Shown: one piece after another, positions 1 to 8,875 of the stretch | How positions within the stretch are numbered: position 1 is the first letter of the stretch | How the letters are laid out: the number at the start of each line of letters is the position of its first letter | Source: Lysobacter soyae | GTDB taxonomy: Bacteria > Pseudomonadota > Gammaproteobacteria > Xanthomonadales > Xanthomonadaceae | DNA: 64,000 nt | Direction: 5' to 3' | NCBI RefSeq assembly: GCF_019551435.1 | Contig: NZ_CP080544.1 | Location: forward strand, 930,001 to 994,000 | Translations under genes and position numbers: made by a program | The notes under the pieces: model-generated | What the model saw: the letters and a program-made list of their open reading frames with translations, nothing else | What the model was told of the DNA's origin: nothing | Databases searched by the model: none

Positions 1-249
1 GTCCGCGTGACGTTTGCGGGTGCACAATCGCCCGAACCCGGCACCGCACGCATGCTTGGTGCCGTAGGGGATTTCGTATTCCTTTATTGGCCGGACACGA
101 AGCGCGCGGAAGCGGTGTCACTCGAATCGGCGGCACGGATCGAATCTGTGCGCCGGCAGGCGGCACCTGCAACGACTTCGGCATCGACACAGGGAAGCGC
201 GACCTCGCAGCGTTCCGGCGACAACGCCAAAGCCAAATCGGTGCCGTGA
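1..249 (+). CDS. C-terminal end of an unrecognised protein (5' truncated by window edge)
   Basis: The reading frame is open from base 1 and ends at TGA 247-249, so this is the last 80 or so residues of a gene that starts outside the window. The visible part has a short ordered stretch (FVFLYWPDTKRAEAVSLESA) followed by a Ser/Thr/Ala/Gln-rich, probably disordered tail. No family is recognisable. It ends about 40 bases before the MFS exporter gene on the same strand. An internal GTG at 7 is less likely to be the true start than read-through from upstream. Confidence 0.55.
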   Translation, partial: VRVTFAGAQSPEPGTARMLGAVGDFVFLYWPDTKRAEAVSLESAARIESVRRQAAPATTSASTQGSATSQRSGDNAKAKSVP

Positions 250-290
250 CGGGCCTTCGTTAAACTACCTGTCGCATTCGCACGGGACAG

Positions 291-1571
291 GTGGAAGGGG
301 CATTGGATTCGCATCAAGGCAGCACAGGTGGTCAAGCCAAAGCGGCGCGATTGCTTGCCCCGTTGTTGGGCTGCTTGGCTATGCTCGGTGCTTTTTCAAT
401 CGATACGGTGTTTCCGGCATTCCCGCAGATTGGCCGTGCGTTCTCTGCGAACGACCTCGCACTGCAACAGACCATCAGCGTGTACTTGTTCGCTTATGCG
501 GGAATGAGCTTGTTCCACGGGCCTTTGTCCGACGCGCTGGGACGGAAGCGGGTGATCTCCGTAGGGTTGTTTTGCTTCGGCTTGGCGTCGCTCGGCTGCG
601 CCTTGTCGACGACGTTGGAAATGCTGTTGGTCTTTCGCGCGCTGCAGGGCTTGAGCGCCGGCGTCGGATTGATCGTCGGTCGTGCCGTGATCCGTGATTT
701 ATTCGAAGGCGCCGATGCCCAGCGGCTGATGAGCCACGTTTCCATGGTCTTCGGTGTCGCCCCCGCCATCGCACCGATCGTCGGCGGTTGGATCATCGGT
801 TTCAGCCGATGGCCGGGAATCTTTTATTTTCTCGTGGCCTTGTCTTTGGGTTTGTTGCTGGCGACGGCGGCCGCTTTGCCGGAAACCCATCCCGAATCCC
901 GCAGAACACAATTGGCGATCAAGCCGCTATTGCGAAGCTATTGGACGATCTTCTCCAATGGCCGCTTTCGTCGCCTGTCGGTCATCGCCGCGTTGAATTT
1001 CGGGGGACTGTTTCTGTATATCGCGTCCGCACCCGCCTTGGTGCTGAAACATCTGAAGCGAACGCCGCAAGAGTTCTACCTGTTCTTCGTGCCGGTGATT
1101 GCGTGCATGATTTTGGGTGCATTCCTGAGCGGTAGATTGGCCGGTCGCTTGAGTGGTCATTTGCAGATGCGCGCAGGTTTTGCGCTGGGACTCATCGCCG
1201 CGTTGTCGAACATCGCACTCAATCTTTGGATGCCACCCGCATTACCCTGGGTGTTGATTCCGATCATGCTGACGTCATTGTCGATCGCGCTGATCTCGCC
1301 GATCATTACGCTCGCGAATTTGAATTTGTTTCCTTCCATGCGCGGTGGCGCATCATCGGTACAGGCCTTTATTGCATTGCTTTCCAACGCATTGATTGCC
1401 GGTGTCGTTTCGCCCTTGCTGTCGGGGTCCGCCTTGACGCTGGCTTATGGCAGTGCGGCGATGTTGATTTCCGGTTGGTTGATTTGGCGGTTTGATTTGA
1501 TTCGTGGCAAGCGTTTGGCGTTGCGTTCGACGCCGGATGCGGCCGCGTTGCAACCCTTGGATGAATTGTGA
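291..1571 (+). CDS. Bcr/CflA-type MFS drug-resistance exporter
   Basis: Inner-membrane proton-driven exporter of the 12-helix DHA1 branch of the major facilitator superfamily. The length (about 420 aa), the N-terminal helix ending in SIDTVFPAFPQIGRAF, the loop 2-3 motif GPLSDALGRKRVI (family pattern G-x-L-[SA]-D-x-x-G-R-[KR]) and the helix 5 motif GVAPAIAPIVGGWI are typical of Bcr/CflA proteins. Substrates cannot be read from sequence; bicyclomycin, sulfonamides and chloramphenicol are known for relatives. GTG at 291 is taken as start, but TTG at 303 has the better ribosome-binding site (GGAAGG at 293-298). The stop overlaps the next start as TGATG, so the two exporters are probably co-translated. 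Confidence 0.9.
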   Translation: MEGALDSHQGSTGGQAKAARLLAPLLGCLAMLGAFSIDTVFPAFPQIGRAFSANDLALQQTISVYLFAYAGMSLFHGPLSDALGRKRVISVGLFCFGLASLGCALSTTLEMLLVFRALQGLSAGVGLIVGRAVIRDLFEGADAQRLMSHVSMVFGVAPAIAPIVGGWIIGFSRWPGIFYFLVALSLGLLLATAAALPETHPESRRTQLAIKPLLRSYWTIFSNGRFRRLSVIAALNFGGLFLYIASAPALVLKHLKRTPQEFYLFFVPVIACMILGAFLSGRLAGRLSGHLQMRAGFALGLIAALSNIALNLWMPPALPWVLIPIMLTSLSIALISPIITLANLNLFPSMRGGASSVQAFIALLSNALIAGVVSPLLSGSALTLAYGSAAMLISGWLIWRFDLIRGKRLALRSTPDAAALQPLDEL

Positions 1572-2479
1572 TGGCAAACGCAACGACGCTTCGTTCGCAG
1601 ACAACAACGGGCCTGTTGTACGGTGCGGCGGCCTACGCCGCTTTTTCGTGGAGTGATGCCTTCATCAAACTGTTGGGCGGCGCCGTTCCGCCGTTCCAGC
1701 TGATGTTTCTAGGCAGCCTTTGCGGTTTGGTCGTCGTGCCTTTGGTGTTACGCACCGGCGGGCAATGGCGCGACATCATCGCCCCGCGACGACCGTTGAT
1801 TTGGTTTCTCCGGCTGATTTTCGGCGTCCTAAATACCATCGGCGCCATCTGGGCCTTCGAGCGGCTGTCCATGCCTGAAGCGTTTGCATTGATCTTCCTG
1901 ATGCCGATTTTCGTTACGTTGTTGTCGGTCATCTTTTTGCGCGAACACGTGGGTTGGCGCAGATGGCTTGCCGTTGCCGCGGGATTTGCAGGGGTTTTGA
2001 TCGTGTTGCGCCCCGGTTTTCGTGAACTCAACATCGGGCATTTCGGCGCCGTATTGGCCGGCTTGTGCGGCGCAGCGAGCGTGGTGCTGGTGAGAAAGGC
2101 CGGCGACACGGAAAGTCGTATCACGCTTTTCACGACCACGTTGGTCGGCAGTATCGTTATCGGCGGCTGCCTGTCCATCACCCAGTGGAAGGGCATGGAC
2201 ATGGACATGACCCTGAAAACCGTCGGCTACGGTTTGTTATCGGCGGCAGGCGGCCTGTTTTTGATGATGGCGACCTTGAAAGCACCGGTCAACCAAGTTG
2301 CGCCCATTCAATATTCGCAGATGCTGTGGGCGGTTTTCTTGGGCTATTTCCTGTTCAAAGAGACGGTAGACGGATTCACTTGGCTTGGCATCGCCGTCAT
2401 TCTCGTCGCGGGCTTGTTCACCTTGTTGCGGGAAGAACAGATCACCGGCTGGTGGCACCGCCAGCGCTGGCTACCCTGA
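1571..2479 (+). CDS. EamA-family (DMT superfamily) transporter
   Basis: About 302 aa with two five-helix EamA repeats, the usual plan of the drug/metabolite transporter superfamily, with a conserved Pro-Glu pair in RLSMPEAFALIFLMPIF of the first repeat and APVNQVAPIQYSQMLWAV in the second. Such proteins export amino acids or metabolites across the inner membrane; the substrate is unknown here. The ATG at 1571 shares its A with the TGA of the upstream MFS gene (a GTG at 1568 is also in frame). It converges on the APC permease gene with only 11 bases between them. Confidence 0.88.
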   Translation: MANATTLRSQTTTGLLYGAAAYAAFSWSDAFIKLLGGAVPPFQLMFLGSLCGLVVVPLVLRTGGQWRDIIAPRRPLIWFLRLIFGVLNTIGAIWAFERLSMPEAFALIFLMPIFVTLLSVIFLREHVGWRRWLAVAAGFAGVLIVLRPGFRELNIGHFGAVLAGLCGAASVVLVRKAGDTESRITLFTTTLVGSIVIGGCLSITQWKGMDMDMTLKTVGYGLLSAAGGLFLMMATLKAPVNQVAPIQYSQMLWAVFLGYFLFKETVDGFTWLGIAVILVAGLFTLLREEQITGWWHRQRWLP

Positions 2480-2490
2480 GACACAAGCGG

Positions 2491-3795
2491 TTATCGCTTC
2501 AGCCGCATCCACAGGTGAATCGGCAAGCCGGACAAGAGCAGAATGCCGCCCCACAGCAGCGCTTCATGGCCCGTGCCAAGCAAGGCATAGGCGCTATAAA
2601 GCAATGCGATGAAGGCGATGACGCGGCCTTTGCTTTCCCCGGTGCGAAGCCAAGCTGCGCTGCCGGCGAAATAGGGCAGCAATGTCGCAGCGGTGGACAA
2701 CAAGATCGAAAACGTAAACAACGACACTAATGATCGCGTGTAGTTGGACAACACCAGCGCGGTTGCCAACACACTACTGGCGAGAATGGAGAATCGCGGC
2801 GTTTCACGGCGATCCACCCTGGCGAACACCGCAGGCAGCAAGCCATCCCGGGCAGCGGCCAACGGGACTTGCGCCGAAATCAACACCCAGCCGTTCAAAG
2901 CGCCCAGACACGACACCGCAGCCACCAGCGCAATACCAATGGCGGCCCAATGCCCCCAGAGCAGTCCCGCCGCATCGGCCATGGGCGCAGCGGAATGCTT
3001 CAACGATTCGGCGGGAACGATGCCGAGCACCGATGTCACAGCAAGTACAGTGACGACCCCGGCCAACAACGTACCGATCACGGTGGCGCGCGGCACGGTT
3101 CGGTCAGGATTGTCTATCGAGCCTGCCGGCACGGTCGCGGCTTCGAGGCCGAGCAAGGCCCACAAAGTGAGCGCGACGGTCGCATGGACGGCGCCGGACA
3201 TCGACAACTCGCTTCGATTGAAGGGCACAAAGTGTGCGCCATCCACCCACCAGATGGCGATGCCTGCAAACGCGAGCAACGGCACGAATTTCAGGACAGT
3301 GAGCAAAAGTTGCACGCGACCGGCTTCGCGTACGCCCATCAGGTTCACGCCGGCGCACAGCCACAGGCCTCCCACAGCACATGCCGCGGCACGCATCGGT
3401 GTGGCCGTGAGCGGTGGACACAGCGCACCGAGCGCTCCGGCAAAGGCAACGGCAATGGCGGCATTGGCACACCACACCGACACCCAGTAACTCCAGGCCA
3501 CCAGAAATCCGGGCGTCTCGCCGAAAGCGTTCCGCGCAAACACATAAGGCCCGCCCGATTGCGGCCAACGCGTGGCCAACTTGGAGAAGGTGAGGGCAAG
3601 CATCATCGCGCCTGACAAGGTGACGGCCCAGCCCAACAGGCTGACGCCGCCAAACTCCGCCAAAGACGCCGGAAGAACGAAGATGCCACTGCCGATCATG
3701 CTGCCGACGACGAGTGCGGTGGCAGACCACAGGCCAAGGGGGCGTGCAGCGACTTGCCGGGTCGGCGAGTCGTCGGTATCGGCGTTGGATGACAT
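2491..3795 (-). CDS. APC-family amino acid/polyamine permease
   Basis: Inner-membrane transporter of the amino acid-polyamine-organocation superfamily, 434 aa with about 12 helices. Helix 1 carries the substrate-binding glycine motif in VVGSMIGSGIFVLPAS, and helix 6 carries WALLGLEAATVPAGSIDNP, matching the basic amino acid/polyamine antiporter branch (AdiC, PotE, CadB, YjeH). Which substrate and whether it exchanges or takes up cannot be decided. No decarboxylase gene is next to it, which argues against a dedicated acid-resistance antiporter. Downstream, and only 4 bases away, lies the end of the HEAGH protein gene in the same orientation. Confidence 0.88.
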   Translation of the reverse strand: MSSNADTDDSPTRQVAARPLGLWSATALVVGSMIGSGIFVLPASLAEFGGVSLLGWAVTLSGAMMLALTFSKLATRWPQSGGPYVFARNAFGETPGFLVAWSYWVSVWCANAAIAVAFAGALGALCPPLTATPMRAAACAVGGLWLCAGVNLMGVREAGRVQLLLTVLKFVPLLAFAGIAIWWVDGAHFVPFNRSELSMSGAVHATVALTLWALLGLEAATVPAGSIDNPDRTVPRATVIGTLLAGVVTVLAVTSVLGIVPAESLKHSAAPMADAAGLLWGHWAAIGIALVAAVSCLGALNGWVLISAQVPLAAARDGLLPAVFARVDRRETPRFSILASSVLATALVLSNYTRSLVSLFTFSILLSTAATLLPYFAGSAAWLRTGESKGRVIAFIALLYSAYALLGTGHEALLWGGILLLSGLPIHLWMRLKR

Positions 3796-3799
3796 GGCG

Positions 3800-4288
3800 T
3801 TACTTTATAGAGAGTTGATGGTTGACGTCGATCAAGCCGCGCGATGCCAGCCACGTCCAAGCGTCCGCGGCATCCTGCTCCACATAGGCCTGTGCGCTTC
3901 CCAAGCGGAAGGTGTAACCCCAGGCGTCCATGTCGGCCAAGATGCGGTGGCGTCCTACGCCGGGCAGGGCGTCCGCCAACAGCGCTTGAAGCACGCACAC
4001 CGCGTTTTCCTCGTCGATGGAGTCCGTGGCATCGGTATGAACACCGGCGCGCTTTTCCGGTGGCAATACAATCAGATGGCCTGCTTCGTGCAAGACGGAG
4101 TGTACGGGCGTGTCGGCGCGAACATAGACGTCGTGGCCGATGATGCCCGCTTCGTCGTCACCCCAATAGCTGCCGGGGATGGGGTCGCCGTCTGCAATCA
4201 GACGAAGCTGCAGGTCGTAGCGCAGTAACAATGCAGACAGTGCGGCAAAATCAATTTGCCGCACCCGGAGAACATCGTCTGCACGCAT
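3800..4288 (-). CDS. Unrecognised protein with HEAGH zinc-metallopeptidase-like motif
   Basis: A 162 aa protein when started at the ATG at 4288 (MRADDVLRVR), the position that avoids overlap with minE, which ends at 4299; a longer frame reaches back to 4384 inside minE but reads as shadow sequence. It has no signal peptide or membrane span. The visible feature is VLHEAGHLIVLPPEKRAG, an HExxH-type metal site as in zincins and IrrE/ImmA-like peptidases, followed by an acidic DSIDEENAVC segment that might supply the third ligand. It is last in the GNAT-minC-minD-minE direction of transcription, 10 bases after minE. I do not recognise a named family; peptidase activity is only inferred from the motif. 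Confidence 0.72.
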   Translation of the reverse strand: MRADDVLRVRQIDFAALSALLLRYDLQLRLIADGDPIPGSYWGDDEAGIIGHDVYVRADTPVHSVLHEAGHLIVLPPEKRAGVHTDATDSIDEENAVCVLQALLADALPGVGRHRILADMDAWGYTFRLGSAQAYVEQDAADAWTWLASRGLIDVNHQLSIK

Positions 4289-4298
4289 GGCGACGGGA

Positions 4299-4562
4299 TC
4301 AGTCTTCTTTCGTTTCCGGCAGCTCGATCGAAATATCGAGCACGTCGTAATCGCCGTGTTTTTCCTTGGTGACCGAAATCGCACTGTCCGGAATGTGGAA
4401 GTGCTTTTGAATCAGAGCCATCAACTCGACTTTGAATTCCGGCGGAATTTCGAGGTCGTGCGGATCACGTGAATCACGTTGTTGGGCAATGATGAATTGC
4501 AAACGGCTTTTTGCTTCAAGCGCAGTGTCTTTGCGGGGCTTGAGGAAGTCGAACAAACCCAT
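4299..4562 (-). CDS. minE: Cell division topological specificity factor MinE
   Basis: MinE displaces MinC from MinD and stimulates the MinD ATPase, driving pole-to-pole oscillation that keeps the Z-ring at mid-cell. The 87 aa protein starts MGLFDFLKPRK (membrane-targeting helix), continues with the MinD-contacting segment SRLQFIIAQQR, and ends with the dimerising beta domain containing DVLDISIELPE. Two ATG codons (4565 and 4562) follow each other; the first overlaps the minD stop as TGATG, the second gives the canonical MGLF start. Either way translation is coupled to minD. Confidence 0.97.
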   Translation of the reverse strand: MGLFDFLKPRKDTALEAKSRLQFIIAQQRDSRDPHDLEIPPEFKVELMALIQKHFHIPDSAISVTKEKHGDYDVLDISIELPETKED

Positions 4563-4564
4563 CA

Positions 4565-5374
4565 TCAACCTCCGAACATCTTGCTGAAGAAGCCTTTTTT
4601 CTCGGCTTGCAGGAAGCGCATCGGACGCGATTCACCCATCAGGCGGGCGACGGCATCGTCATAGGCGATGGCGGCATCGGAGTTGTTTTCCAAGATGACC
4701 GGTTCGCCTTTGTTGGAGGCATTCAAGACATCGGTGGATTCGGGAATGACGCCGATCGCCTTCAAGCCGAGCACTTCTTCCACGTCATTGATGCCGAGCA
4801 TCTCGCCCTTTTCGACGCGCGCCGGGCTATAGCGTGTCAACAGCAGAAACTCTTCGACACGTCCGCCGTCGATCGCTTTCTTGGTCTTCGATGCCAGAAG
4901 ACCGAGGATGCGGTCCGAGTCCCGTACAGAGGACACTTCCGGATTGACAACGACGACCGCTTTGTCGGCGTAATACATGGCAAGAAACGCGCCCTTTTCA
5001 ATGCCGGCCGGCGAATCGCACACGATGTAATCGAAGCCCTCGGCCTTCAAATCATTCAATACGCGCTCGACACCTTCCTGGGTCAGGGCATCTTTGTCGC
5101 GGGTTTGCGAGGCGGCCAACACATGGAGCGTATCGAAGCGTTTGTCTTTGATCAGCGCTTGTTTGAGCGTCGCTTCGCCGGTCACGACATTGACGAAGTC
5201 GTAAACCACGCGCCGTTCGCAACCCATGATGAGGTCAAGATTGCGCAGGCCGACGTCGAAGTCGATCACGGCGACTTTCTTGCCGCGGCGGGCCAAGCCC
5301 GTTGCAATGCTTGCGCTGGAGGTCGTCTTACCGACGCCGCCTTTGCCGGATGTCACGACGATGATTTCGGTCAA
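4565..5374 (-). CDS. minD: Septum site-determining ATPase MinD
   Basis: ParA/MinD-family membrane-associated ATPase that recruits MinC to the polar membrane. The deviant Walker A motif TSGKGGVGKTT has both lysines (K11 and K16), FDVGLRNLDLIMGCERRVVYDF is split over switch I, and IVCDSPAGIE is the Walker B/switch II region. The C-terminus FLQAEKKGFFSKMFGG is the amphipathic membrane-targeting helix. The length of 269 aa is standard. Its stop overlaps the first possible minE start, and it lies 27 bases after minC. Confidence 0.98.
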   Translation of the reverse strand: MTEIIVVTSGKGGVGKTTSSASIATGLARRGKKVAVIDFDVGLRNLDLIMGCERRVVYDFVNVVTGEATLKQALIKDKRFDTLHVLAASQTRDKDALTQEGVERVLNDLKAEGFDYIVCDSPAGIEKGAFLAMYYADKAVVVVNPEVSSVRDSDRILGLLASKTKKAIDGGRVEEFLLLTRYSPARVEKGEMLGINDVEEVLGLKAIGVIPESTDVLNASNKGEPVILENNSDAAIAYDDAVARLMGESRPMRFLQAEKKGFFSKMFGG

Positions 5375-5401
5375 GTTGCAGTCTCCTGTTCGTGCTGCGC
5401 T

Positions 5402-6181
5402 TCAGAGCGCGGCGATTTGAATTTTGTCGTTTTCCAGCCACACTTGAACGGCTTTACCGATCAGTGTTTCCGGCACTTCGTCCAACACTATATAGTGCCC
5501 GGCGATGGCCACGAGCTGGGCATTGAATTCGTTGCAAAAGATGCGTGCCGAAGTGTCGCCACGCGCACCGGCCAAAGCACGACCGCGCAAGGGGCCGTAG
5601 ACGTGCACCGAGCCATCTGCCATCACCTCGGCATCCATGCTGATCGTGCCCACGACAGTGAGGTCGCGGTGCTCGGCATACACCTGCTGCCCGGAACGGA
5701 CAGGGTGGGTGATGACCAGACCTTCCTGAGAGGTTTTGGACGCTGCCGCAGACGGGGCAGTCACCGGATTAGCGGCGACCGGCGCCGACGCCGACTTTGG
5801 TGCCGGTGAAGGTGCGGGTGGCACGTCGGGCTCGCCACCCGCGCGTTCATAACTGGCGCGGAATTTCGCCAGCGTCGGCAAGCCCAAAGCTTGCGCCAGC
5901 GCGTCGTTTTCAGGGCTGCCGTAGGCGATGGCGACCGGGCGGACCCCTTCGCGACGGAGCGCTTCGATGAGGGCGCCGGCTTGCTCGACACTGGGCAGCT
6001 CGGCAAGACCGCCGAAATCCACAATGACCGCGCCGCGTTCAAACAGTTTGGGCGCCCGTTGGACGCGATCACGCATTTCCAGCGCGAGTTTCTCGATATC
6101 GAAGGTACGCAGCCTGAGGTTCGCAATCCCGACTTGGCCGATTTTGACGTCGCCCGCGAGCGAATAATCAGGCAATGTCAT
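5402..6181 (-). CDS. minC: Septum formation inhibitor MinC
   Basis: Division inhibitor that blocks FtsZ assembly near the poles when held by MinD. It is 259 aa with an N-terminal FtsZ-binding domain (RTFDIEKLALEMRDRVQRAP), a Pro/Ala-rich linker around residues 125-150, and a C-terminal right-handed beta-helix with VYGPLRGRALAGARGD and ARIFCNEFNAQLVAIAGHY for MinD binding and dimerisation. The start ATG at 6181 overlaps the stop of the upstream GNAT gene as ATGA, so the two are translationally coupled; a longer in-frame extension to 6283 runs through the GNAT gene and is rejected. Confidence 0.97.
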   Translation of the reverse strand: MTLPDYSLAGDVKIGQVGIANLRLRTFDIEKLALEMRDRVQRAPKLFERGAVIVDFGGLAELPSVEQAGALIEALRREGVRPVAIAYGSPENDALAQALGLPTLAKFRASYERAGGEPDVPPAPSPAPKSASAPVAANPVTAPSAAASKTSQEGLVITHPVRSGQQVYAEHRDLTVVGTISMDAEVMADGSVHVYGPLRGRALAGARGDTSARIFCNEFNAQLVAIAGHYIVLDEVPETLIGKAVQVWLENDKIQIAAL

Positions 6182-6783
6182 CGGGTACCGGTTCCTTTCG
6201 TGCGTTTGTCGATCCACTCGGTGCGGGGATGGCCCACCCACGGCAAATCGGGGAGATTCTTGCCATAAGTATCGGCGATCCACGCGTGGCTACACATGTT
6301 TTTGACCAACATGGCCGCGCGGGTGCGCTCGTTTTGCGGGCACTGACCGATCTCTTGGAATTCCAAACTGCCGTGGAAGAGCAAGGCGCGGTTGAAGCCT
6401 TCTACGAGGAATACTTCGCAGGCCAACACCGGGTAGCGCATTTCGGCATAGGTTTGCACGTCGGCATAAAAAACATGACCGGTGCCTTTGCCCCGCTGCG
6501 CGCGATCGACAACGATGCGGTCGATATACAAGAAGGGTTCGTCAATGTTTTGCTGGAACCAGCCGAAGTTGTCGCTGTCGTGGCGTGCGTCATATCCGAA
6601 CGCGACCAGGAAGGCGAAGATCTCTCCGTCCTTTTCTGCAACACGAAAGTATTCGGCCCCGGAATGAAACCGGCGGAGTCGATCCAGATCCAAAGCATTG
6701 ATGGAAGGGCCTGCTGCTGCGTTGTTCAGTTCAAGAACGCGAACCAACTCATGTTCTTGCACGTCGCGAATGACAAGCGACAT
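6178..6783 (-). CDS. GNAT-family N-acetyltransferase leading the min operon
   Basis: A 201 aa GNAT-fold protein (start MSLVIRDVQEHELVRVLELN at 6783). The acetyl-CoA-binding region is seen in YIDRIVVDRAQRGKGTGHVFY (the R/Q-x-x-G-x-G/A loop) and the fold ends with FQEIGQCPQNERTRAAMLVK. The substrate, protein or small molecule, is unknown. It is first in the minCDE direction with a 4 nt overlap into minC, so its expression is tied to the division genes, though no functional link is known to me. In-frame sequence upstream to 7017 overlaps the divergent kinase gene and lacks GNAT features. Confidence 0.9.
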   Translation of the reverse strand: MSLVIRDVQEHELVRVLELNNAAAGPSINALDLDRLRRFHSGAEYFRVAEKDGEIFAFLVAFGYDARHDSDNFGWFQQNIDEPFLYIDRIVVDRAQRGKGTGHVFYADVQTYAEMRYPVLACEVFLVEGFNRALLFHGSLEFQEIGQCPQNERTRAAMLVKNMCSHAWIADTYGKNLPDLPWVGHPRTEWIDKRTKGTGTR

Positions 6784-6929
6784 TCCACACTCCGTTTGAA
6801 AAGCGAAAAGCCGCCTTTGGCGACTTCCGCACATTATGCCACGCGCGCGCCTCGAAGAATGTTCGCGGGCAACCGGTTCCGTGACTTCCGGCGGGTGATT
6901 TGCTTCAGAAATTCCCCGTACCATTGGGC

Positions 6930-8102
6930 ATGATGCGAGAGCTGAACCATATACAACTGCTGCGCTACGTCGGGATGGTGACGTGGGCGCTTGTCGGTTG
7001 TTGGCTGCTGAATGCATGGCTGGATCCGGACTACCTCCGCTTGGAGGAAGGGGAGTCCGTATGGAGCCGGATCATGCCTTGGCTGGTCGTCTATTTCACC
7101 TTCGGTGTCTGCTACTGGTGGATCACGCGCAGCATCGGGCGCCGGGAGCCCCGCTGGATTGATCATGCCGCACTGTTGGTCATGACCGTTTGCGCCATCG
7201 GTGTCAGCTATTTTTCGGCCACGGGTCTCGGAAGTGTCTTGCTGATGGTCATGGCGGCCTTGTTGCCGTGGATTTTGAGCGTCCGGGTGGGATTGGTCTG
7301 GATGCTGGCCGGCAACCTGGCGTTCGTGCCGCTTTTCGTCATGGCGATGAATTACTCCCCCATCTTGGCGGTCATTCAGGCCTTGCTGTATGTGGGGTTC
7401 TCGGGTTTGGTGTTTGTCACCGCGTTTGTTGCGATGCAACAGGCCACGGCCCGGGAAGAACAGCGGCGCCTGAATTCCGAGCTCCGGGCCACGCGGGCGT
7501 TGTTGGCAGAAAGCGCGCGCGTCAACGAGCGCACCCGAATTTCCCGTGAGTTGCATGATTTGCTCGGTCATCACCTCACCGCGCTGAGCTTGAATCTCGA
7601 AGTGGCCGGACATTTGGCCGACGGGAAAACCCGGGACCACGTCAAACAAGCGCACACGCTGGCGAAATTGCTGTTGACCGATGTGCGCGAAGCGGTCAGC
7701 AACATGCGTGAAAACGGCGGCATCGATCTCGCGACGGCGCTGCGGCCGCTCGCGGAGAATGTCCCCGGCTTGTCGGTCGAACTCGACGTGCAGGAGGCGC
7801 TCCGGGTGGAAGATCCGGATCTGGCCCACGTGATCCTGCGCACCACACAAGAGATCATCACCAATGCCGTCCGACATGCCGGGGCTTCCGTCTTGCATAT
7901 TTCCGTGCAAGTGCGCGAAGGCCATATTCACTTGACCGCCCGCGACAACGGCCAAGGTGCCGATTTGGTGACCGCCGGCAACGGTCTGTCCGGGATGCGG
8001 GAACGCATCAAAGCGCAGGACGGCAAGCTCGACATCCAAACCGCGCCGGGCCAAGGCTTTGCGCTCATCGTTACATTACCGCTTCAGGCCATGACCGCTT
8101 GA
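6930..8102 (+). CDS. Sensor histidine kinase, NarL/DesK (HPK7) type
   Basis: Membrane sensor kinase of about 390 aa. The N-terminal half holds about six hydrophobic helices (for example MPWLVVYFTFGVCYWWI and VSVLLMVMAALLPWIL-like stretches) with little periplasmic loop, as in DesK membrane-fluidity sensors. A coiled segment then leads to the HisKA_3 phosphoacceptor box ERTRISRELHDLLGHHL with His at about residue 209, and the ATPase domain has EIITNAVRHA (N box), DNGQGA (G1) and GNGLSGMRERI (G2). It forms a pair with the response regulator 16 bases downstream. ATG 6930 or 6933 is likely; TTG at 6900 is in frame but has no clear SD. The stimulus is unknown. Confidence 0.92.
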   Translation: MMRELNHIQLLRYVGMVTWALVGCWLLNAWLDPDYLRLEEGESVWSRIMPWLVVYFTFGVCYWWITRSIGRREPRWIDHAALLVMTVCAIGVSYFSATGLGSVLLMVMAALLPWILSVRVGLVWMLAGNLAFVPLFVMAMNYSPILAVIQALLYVGFSGLVFVTAFVAMQQATAREEQRRLNSELRATRALLAESARVNERTRISRELHDLLGHHLTALSLNLEVAGHLADGKTRDHVKQAHTLAKLLLTDVREAVSNMRENGGIDLATALRPLAENVPGLSVELDVQEALRVEDPDLAHVILRTTQEIITNAVRHAGASVLHISVQVREGHIHLTARDNGQGADLVTAGNGLSGMRERIKAQDGKLDIQTAPGQGFALIVTLPLQAMTA

Positions 8103-8118
8103 AACACAGGAGAATCGC

Positions 8119-8766
8119 GTGATCAAAATCATGCTCGTGGATGACCAAACCCTTGTCCGTCAGGGCATCCGTTCTTTGTTGTCTTTGCCTGAAGCGGAAG
8201 GCATTGAAGTCGTGGCCGAGGCGACGGACGGCAAGCAAGCCATCGAGATGATCCCTGATGTCAGCCCGGATGTCGTGCTGATGGACATGCGCATGCCGGT
8301 GTTGTCAGGTCTCGAGGCCATCCAGTCGCTGTCGCGGCTCGGCATGTTGCCGCCCACCATCATCTTGACCACCTTCGATGACGACCAACTGGTCTTGGCC
8401 GGTATCAAAGCCGGGGCACGCGGATTCTTGTTGAAAGACGTCTCGCTAGAGCAATTGGTGGGTGCAATCCGGACCGTGGCCAGTGGCGGCTCCTTGGTTC
8501 AGCCGACAGTTACGCAAAAGCTCCTGTCGGGGCTTGAGCACATGCAGACCGGGTTTGCCAGCTTGGACAAACCGGACCCGCTGACCGAACGGGAAACCGA
8601 GATCCTCCGGTTCATGGCGGGCGGGTTTTCCAACAAGGAAATCGCCAACTCCTTGGGTGTTGCCGAAGGGACGATCAAGAATCACGTGTCGAATATCCTG
8701 TCCAAATTGGGCGTACGTGATCGTACGCGTGCCGTTCTCAAGGCCCTGGAAGCCAAATTGGTCTGA
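8119..8766 (+). CDS. LuxR/NarL-family response regulator, partner of the DesK-type kinase
   Basis: A 215 aa two-domain regulator. The receiver has the acidic pair D8/D9 (LVDDQ), phosphoacceptor D56 in VVLMDMRMP, and the conserved Thr and Lys in ILTTFDDDQ and FLLKDVS. The output domain is a LuxR helix-turn-helix: LTERETEILRFMAGGFSNKE then GVAEGTIKNHVSNILSKLGV. GTG at 8119 follows a good SD (AGGAG) eight bases before. It is encoded right after the kinase, so the pair is cognate by position. Likely targets include the SRPBCC gene just downstream, but nothing in the sequence proves this. Confidence 0.93.
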   Translation: MIKIMLVDDQTLVRQGIRSLLSLPEAEGIEVVAEATDGKQAIEMIPDVSPDVVLMDMRMPVLSGLEAIQSLSRLGMLPPTIILTTFDDDQLVLAGIKAGARGFLLKDVSLEQLVGAIRTVASGGSLVQPTVTQKLLSGLEHMQTGFASLDKPDPLTERETEILRFMAGGFSNKEIANSLGVAEGTIKNHVSNILSKLGVRDRTRAVLKALEAKLV

Positions 8767-8875
8767 AGATTCGACGGCCTTCGCGGTTTCCCCCATTTCG
8801 CTTAAACAGGGCATTTGCTACGATGCCTGTTTCCTGCCCTTGGCAGCCGGATGGTTGCCCCCGGAGATTTGCTGA

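Noticed and set aside
4607-5809. 400-codon open frame on the plus strand across minD and minC
   Set aside because: It is the exact antisense of well-supported minD and minC codons and reads as low-information His/Asp/Gly-rich sequence typical of shadow frames in GC-rich DNA.
6834-8054. 406-codon open frame on the minus strand
   Set aside because: Antisense to the sensor kinase whose H, N and G boxes are clear.
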